Shown piece after piece: positions 7,077 to 10,466 of a stretch of DNA of 10,466 nucleotides; the stretch's first letter is position 1; each line of letters opens with the position of its first letter. Made by a program: the position numbers and the translations under genes. The notes under the pieces were generated by a model that was not told where the DNA came from, did no database searches, and worked only from the letters and a program-made list of their open reading frames with translations. The stretch lies in NCBI GenBank assembly GCA_964384625.1, contig CAYLNH010000260.1, positions 1 through 10,466 on the forward strand, written 5' to 3'. The DNA comes from CAYLNH01 sp964384625 (lineage in GTDB: Bacteria; Verrucomicrobiota; Lentisphaeria; JABSQK01).

Positions 7077-8774
7077 ATGGGCCTGCTGAACAACGTCAAA
7101 CACATAAAGCGCTACCGTGAGATTGCGGCCCTGCTGTTCAAGTACGGCGGACCGGGGCTGGTGAAAAAACTTGGGCTGGCCGACTATCTGCCGGAAACGG
7201 CCGAAGACCGCGAAGCGCGGGCCGAAGACCTGCCGGGCGAATTAGAGCAACTGGGGCCGACGTTCGTCAAGCTCGGCCAATTCCTCTCGACCCGTCGGGA
7301 TTTCATTCCTCCCGCCTATCTCAAGTTCCTCGCCAAACTTCAGAGCGATGTCGAAGAATTCCCGTTCGACGAAGTCCGCCGGATCGTCAAGGAGGAGTTC
7401 GGCCGTGAGGTTGAAGAACTCTTCGCCAGCTTCGAACCCAAGCCGCTGGCCGCGGCATCGATCGCACAGGTACACCTGGCGCGCTTGCTCGAGACCAATG
7501 AGCTGGTGGTCGTGAAAGTCCAACGACCGCAAATTGCCGAACAGATTCGCGATGATCTGGAGGCGTTTCAGGAGATTGCCGACTTCCTCGAAGAGCGGAC
7601 CGACAGCGGCGAGCGCTTCATGCTGCACACCACCCTCAAGGAGTTCGGCAAATCCCTCAATCGCGAATTGGATTTCCGCAAGGAAGCCGCGGTCCTGGAA
7701 GAGATGAACGTCCATCTGCGTGAGTTTCAGACGATAGTAACGCCATCTGCGCTACCGGCGCTGACGACGGAGAAAGTGCTGACCATGCAATACATCGCGG
7801 GAAGCAAGATCAGCGAGATCAGCGCCCTGCGGCGGGACAACGTCAATGGCAACCGCTTGGCGGACGATCTTTTCCGCGCTTACCTCCAGCAGTTTCTACT
7901 GCAGGGCGTCTATCACGCCGACCCGCATCCCGGCAATGTGTTTCTGACCGACGACAATCGCCTCGCGTTACTGGACTTCGGTATGGTCGCCCGCATCCCG
8001 GACAGCATGCAGGGCGACCTGCTGCGCCTGCTGCTGGCTATCGGCGACAACAACGGCGAAGACGTCGCCCGGTTCACCATCAAGATGGGTGCCCGCAAAG
8101 AGGACTTCGACCAACTCGGCTTCACCCGCGAGGTCCGCGACCTGGTCGCCGACTATCACGAACAATCGGTCGACCAGATCGAATCCGGCGACCTGCTGAT
8201 GCAGATCACCGGCGTCGCCGCCGACCACGGCGTCCGCTTGCCGAACGAGTTCGTCATGATCGCCAAAGCGCTGTTACATCTGGATGAAGTCGCACGCATC
8301 CTCGACCCGGACTTCAATCCCAATGCCGCCATCCGCCGACACGCTCCGGAACTGATGACCAAACTGTTCTTCCAAACCTTTTCGAAACGCAAGATGTACG
8401 GCGCATTGCTGGAGGCCAAGGAGTTCGTCGACTGCCTGCCGGAACGCGCCAACGACCTTCTGGAAACGCTGGCGGCGAATCGCTTTCGCGTCCGCGCCGA
8501 TGTCCTCAACGAGGAATATATGGTCTCCGCACTCAAGGAAGCAGTCAATCGGCTGACTGCCGGCCTCGTGCTCAGCGCGCTGATCGTCGGCGCGGCAATC
8601 ATGCTGCATGTCGACACTGAGTTCCAAGTTTTCGGCTACCCGGTTATCGCCATTGTCTGCTTCCTGTTGGCGGGCCTTGGCGGACTGGTCCTGATCGGTC
8701 GTATGCTTTTCCGTGATGAGGCCCCGGAGACGGTGCGTCAGCACGAGAAGAAGGAAGAACGCCGACGCCTGTAG
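7077..8774 (+). CDS. ABC1/UbiB/AarF-family kinase-like membrane protein
   Basis: The 565-residue protein shows the full set of ABC1/UbiB signatures: KLGQ (65-68) in the family-specific N-terminal extension, the Ala-rich loop AAAS (125-128) in place of the usual Gly-rich loop, the nucleotide-binding Lys K147 (VVVKVQRP), E197 of the RELDF segment, HADPHPGN (280-287), and DFG (300-302). Two membrane helices near the C-terminus (about residues 499-518 and 523-549) are followed by a highly charged tail. Characterised relatives (E. coli UbiB, yeast Coq8, human ADCK proteins) act as ATPases that support ubiquinone synthesis at the membrane; many bacterial members have no assigned quinone role. No quinone-synthesis gene is visible in this window, so I do not assign the ubiB name. 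The start is the ATG at 7077, which gives the normal N-terminus; only a weak GGGAA ribosome site precedes it. The following gene begins 216 bases later. Confidence 0.96.
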   Translation: MGLLNNVKHIKRYREIAALLFKYGGPGLVKKLGLADYLPETAEDREARAEDLPGELEQLGPTFVKLGQFLSTRRDFIPPAYLKFLAKLQSDVEEFPFDEVRRIVKEEFGREVEELFASFEPKPLAAASIAQVHLARLLETNELVVVKVQRPQIAEQIRDDLEAFQEIADFLEERTDSGERFMLHTTLKEFGKSLNRELDFRKEAAVLEEMNVHLREFQTIVTPSALPALTTEKVLTMQYIAGSKISEISALRRDNVNGNRLADDLFRAYLQQFLLQGVYHADPHPGNVFLTDDNRLALLDFGMVARIPDSMQGDLLRLLLAIGDNNGEDVARFTIKMGARKEDFDQLGFTREVRDLVADYHEQSVDQIESGDLLMQITGVAADHGVRLPNEFVMIAKALLHLDEVARILDPDFNPNAAIRRHAPELMTKLFFQTFSKRKMYGALLEAKEFVDCLPERANDLLETLAANRFRVRADVLNEEYMVSALKEAVNRLTAGLVLSALIVGAAIMLHVDTEFQVFGYPVIAIVCFLLAGLGGLVLIGRMLFRDEAPETVRQHEKKEERRRL

Positions 8775-8921
8775 CCGTCTCCGTGACAGAGCCTGATCCT
8801 TCCCGTGCCAAGCCACAGGTGCCAACGGCACGCCGCCCGATGCGGGGAGGAATTCCACTCCTTCCAGGCGCGGCACGCCTCTCACTTGCCCAAGGGGTGC
8901 CGCCGCAGATTCTGGCGCGCC

Positions 8922-8935
8922 CCTGTACGTACAGG
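8922..8935. promoter_or_regulatory. perfect 14-bp palindrome, candidate operator
   Basis: CCTGTACGTACAGG is fully self-complementary and lies 55 bases before the start of the Asp-box protein gene. A TATGTT at 8947-8952 could be a -10 box. Its -35 position (8924-8929) would then fall inside the palindrome, which is where a dimeric repressor would block transcription. Binding by any regulator is inference. The rest of the gap 8775-8990 holds only a 5-bp hairpin (8819-8831) without a T-run and no gene. Confidence 0.45.
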
Positions 8936-8990
8936 CGTAGCGGTCCTATGTTGTCCGGCTCAATCATCCACGAACGAGGGCCAAAAACCG

Positions 8991-10310
8991 ATGAAATTAC
9001 TGCTTGCCGTACAAATCCTCTGTCTGTGTTGTTCCGCCGTCGCCGGAGACAAGATCTCCATTACGCTGGGGCCTGAAATCGCCGTAGGCGAAGATAAAGG
9101 GAATCTCTACCAGTGCGACCTGCGCTGCCACCCAACGGATCCGAAAGTCATGTGTGTCACCGCCAAACATGGTCATCACGAGAAAGAGACAATCCTTTTC
9201 CAGACAGAGGACAACGGCACAAACTGGATTGTGACAGAACTCCCGAAGAGCGGCGATCCGGACGTCTATTACGACCATAAAGGAAACGCCCACTGGATGT
9301 TCATCGACAAACGCAAGGGCAAGAAGCTCGGCTATCGCCTTTCAAAGGATCGCGGTAAGACTTGGGATACGACCATGGAGCCGGGACCAGCCGTAGACCA
9401 TCCGCACATCGTCTGCGACCGCAACCCCAGAAGCAAGTTCAAAGGCTCCGTCTACATCGCCGGCCGCGCCTTCCGCGGCGGCATCGTCGTCACCCGCTCA
9501 CGTGACGGCGGCAAAACCTGGGAGCATACGAAACTGCCGGTGAAAGGCTATGACGTCGACACATCCGCACTTCCCAAGGGCGTCCGACTCTTCCGCGGGG
9601 GTTCACTTGCAAAAGGCTTCGTCTTCGCCCCGGCGGTCATGGCGGACGGCACACTGCTGATCCCTGTGCGTACGTCGCACGCGTTCCTGTCGCGCGGCAA
9701 GAGATATGCCGGCACGCGTTCGGATGTGTACTGCCTGCGTTCCGAAGACGGCGGTGTCACGTTCGATCCACCAATCAAGCTTGGGGCGTTCGCCGGTGCC
9801 GAAAAAGCCGGCCCGGGCGGCGCCATGCTGCTGAGTGAGATCACGGTCGGCAAATGGAAGGATGGCCAGCGGGCCTACCTGCTGTACCCGCACAAGCGAC
9901 AGGGCAAGCCGGCGGTGTTCGACCTGGTGACGTCAGACGACAACGGCAAGACCTGGAGCGAACCGCGCCTGGTGGACGTCAACGCCCCAGCCGGCTGGGG
10001 TTCCGGCTCCTGCAGCATCATGACCAACGCCGAGGGTGTTGTCGGTATTCAGTGGTACAGCATCAAAAGCAACAAATTCGATATCTACTTCACCGCATCC
10101 GTAGATGGCGGCGACACATTTGCCAAACCGGTCCGAGTATCGACCGCAACCAGCAAAGAACCGCCGAAGCAACCGCGCACGCCGGGTCAGGACCAGGTCT
10201 ACGGTGATACGGCAGCCGACGGCACATTCCGGCTGGTCTGGACGGACGCTCGTGAAGGCGCCAAGACGTACACGGTCTATACGCGCACGGCAACGGTGAA
10301 GAAAGAGTAG
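8991..10310 (+). CDS. secreted sialidase-like protein with six Asp-box (BNR) repeats
   Basis: The 439-residue protein begins with a signal peptide (MKLLLAVQILCLCCSAVAG, likely cut after AVA at residue 18), so it should be exported. The mature part has six Asp-box motifs (S/T-x-D-x-G-x-T-W/F) starting near residues 72, 118, 170, 251, 315 and 370, for example SKDRGKTW, SRDGGKTW, SDDNGKTW and SVDGGDTF. This spacing fits a six-bladed beta-propeller of the sialidase superfamily. In true exo-sialidases an Arg triad, an Asp and a Tyr/Glu pair catalyse the reaction. I could not identify these with confidence, and the RIP motif near the N-terminus is absent, so substrate and activity remain open. The start is the ATG at 8991, preceded by GAGGG ten bases away. 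The frame is open further upstream to 8805 but that part has no protein character and would bury the signal peptide. Distance and strand suggest its own promoter. Confidence 0.92.
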   Translation: MKLLLAVQILCLCCSAVAGDKISITLGPEIAVGEDKGNLYQCDLRCHPTDPKVMCVTAKHGHHEKETILFQTEDNGTNWIVTELPKSGDPDVYYDHKGNAHWMFIDKRKGKKLGYRLSKDRGKTWDTTMEPGPAVDHPHIVCDRNPRSKFKGSVYIAGRAFRGGIVVTRSRDGGKTWEHTKLPVKGYDVDTSALPKGVRLFRGGSLAKGFVFAPAVMADGTLLIPVRTSHAFLSRGKRYAGTRSDVYCLRSEDGGVTFDPPIKLGAFAGAEKAGPGGAMLLSEITVGKWKDGQRAYLLYPHKRQGKPAVFDLVTSDDNGKTWSEPRLVDVNAPAGWGSGSCSIMTNAEGVVGIQWYSIKSNKFDIYFTASVDGGDTFAKPVRVSTATSKEPPKQPRTPGQDQVYGDTAADGTFRLVWTDAREGAKTYTVYTRTATVKKE

Positions 10311-10356
10311 TGGACAGAAGAACTCAGATAGGCTCAGCGTAAGTTTCCCAGCCAGG

Positions 10357-10392
10357 GACGGCGGCCGGGCGCCGGCCCGGCAAGGCGCCGTC
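10357..10392. repeat. two-tier GC-rich hairpin after the Asp-box gene
   Basis: GACGGCG (10357-10363) pairs with CGCCGTC (10386-10392). Inside it GCCGGGC (10364-10370) pairs with GCCCGGC (10375-10381) around a 4-base loop, with a 4-base bulge on the right. It starts 47 bases after the stop codon of the Asp-box gene. It may end transcription or protect the mRNA, but no T-run follows, so a standard intrinsic terminator is not supported. Confidence 0.55.
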
Positions 10393-10415
10393 GAACAAGC
10401 GACGCGAGCATCGTG

Positions 10416-10461
10416 TCCCGCCTTGGCGGGATACATTTTGTGCTTACCCCGCTTTGCGGGG
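10416..10461. repeat. pair of small tight hairpins at the window end
   Basis: TCCCGCC-TT-GGCGGGA (10416-10431) and CCCCGC-TTT-GCGGGG (10447-10461) are two perfect inverted repeats, 15 bases apart. Each has a very short T loop. They share a CCCGC...GCGGG core and look like units of a dispersed palindromic repeat. Neither is followed by a T-run on either strand. The remainder of 10311-10466 shows no gene. Confidence 0.55.
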
Positions 10462-10466
10462 GCAAC

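Noticed and set aside
8805..8990. Longer start for the Asp-box protein at 8805
   Set aside because: The extra 62 residues look like translated non-coding sequence and would place the signal peptide in the interior.
1..10466. CRISPR array, tRNA or rRNA gene, insertion sequence
   Set aside because: No regularly spaced repeats, no cloverleaf or rRNA-like stretch noticed, and no transposase motif in any frame.

Overview
The window (about 60% GC, 10.5 kb) looks like chromosomal DNA from a member of the PVC group (Planctomycetes, Verrucomicrobia, Lentisphaerae or Kiritimatiellae). The evidence is the gene mix. It has a prepilin-like protein with the FSLIELL N-terminus and a C-terminal H-Xn-DG motif, a formylglycine-type sulfatase beside a large beta-helix protein, a secreted Asp-box (sialidase-like) protein, and a DAHP synthase fused to a C-terminal chorismate mutase. 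No rRNA, tRNA, CRISPR array or complete mobile element was recognised, and a phylum cannot be assigned from sequence reading alone.

Layout. Positions 1-204 hold no gene, only a short AAATCT-type degenerate repeat. Two genes lie on the minus strand: the prepilin-like protein (205-966, with a good -35/-10 pair just upstream) and the bifunctional DAHP synthase/chorismate mutase (1257-2360). A 617-base divergent region (2361-2977) follows. It contains an AT-rich promoter zone, an extended -10 box facing left, and what may be a frame-broken small gene. On the plus strand come a sulfatase (2978-4408) and, 18 bases later, an 849-residue beta-helix/PKD-like/LamG protein (4427-6976). Next are an ABC1/UbiB-family kinase-like membrane protein (7077-8774) and, after a 216-base gap with a perfect 14-bp palindrome, a secreted six-Asp-box protein (8991-10310). 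The window ends in a cluster of three GC-rich hairpins.

How the genes fit together. The sulfatase and beta-helix genes almost certainly form an operon aimed at a sulfated polysaccharide or similar glycan. Both start without a signal peptide, and in-frame stop codons just upstream rule out a longer N-terminus. They may therefore act in the cytoplasm, on material already taken up. The Asp-box protein does carry a signal peptide and would act outside the cytoplasm. The aromatic-pathway enzyme and the UbiB-like protein are housekeeping-type genes with no evident link to the glycan genes.

The most unusual structure is in the beta-helix gene. Its LamG domain appears to be split by an inserted domain of about 190 residues. 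A perfect 12-bp inverted repeat, containing both a Shine-Dalgarno and an anti-Shine-Dalgarno sequence, sits at the insertion boundary. Its 11-bp core recurs at two other places in the window.
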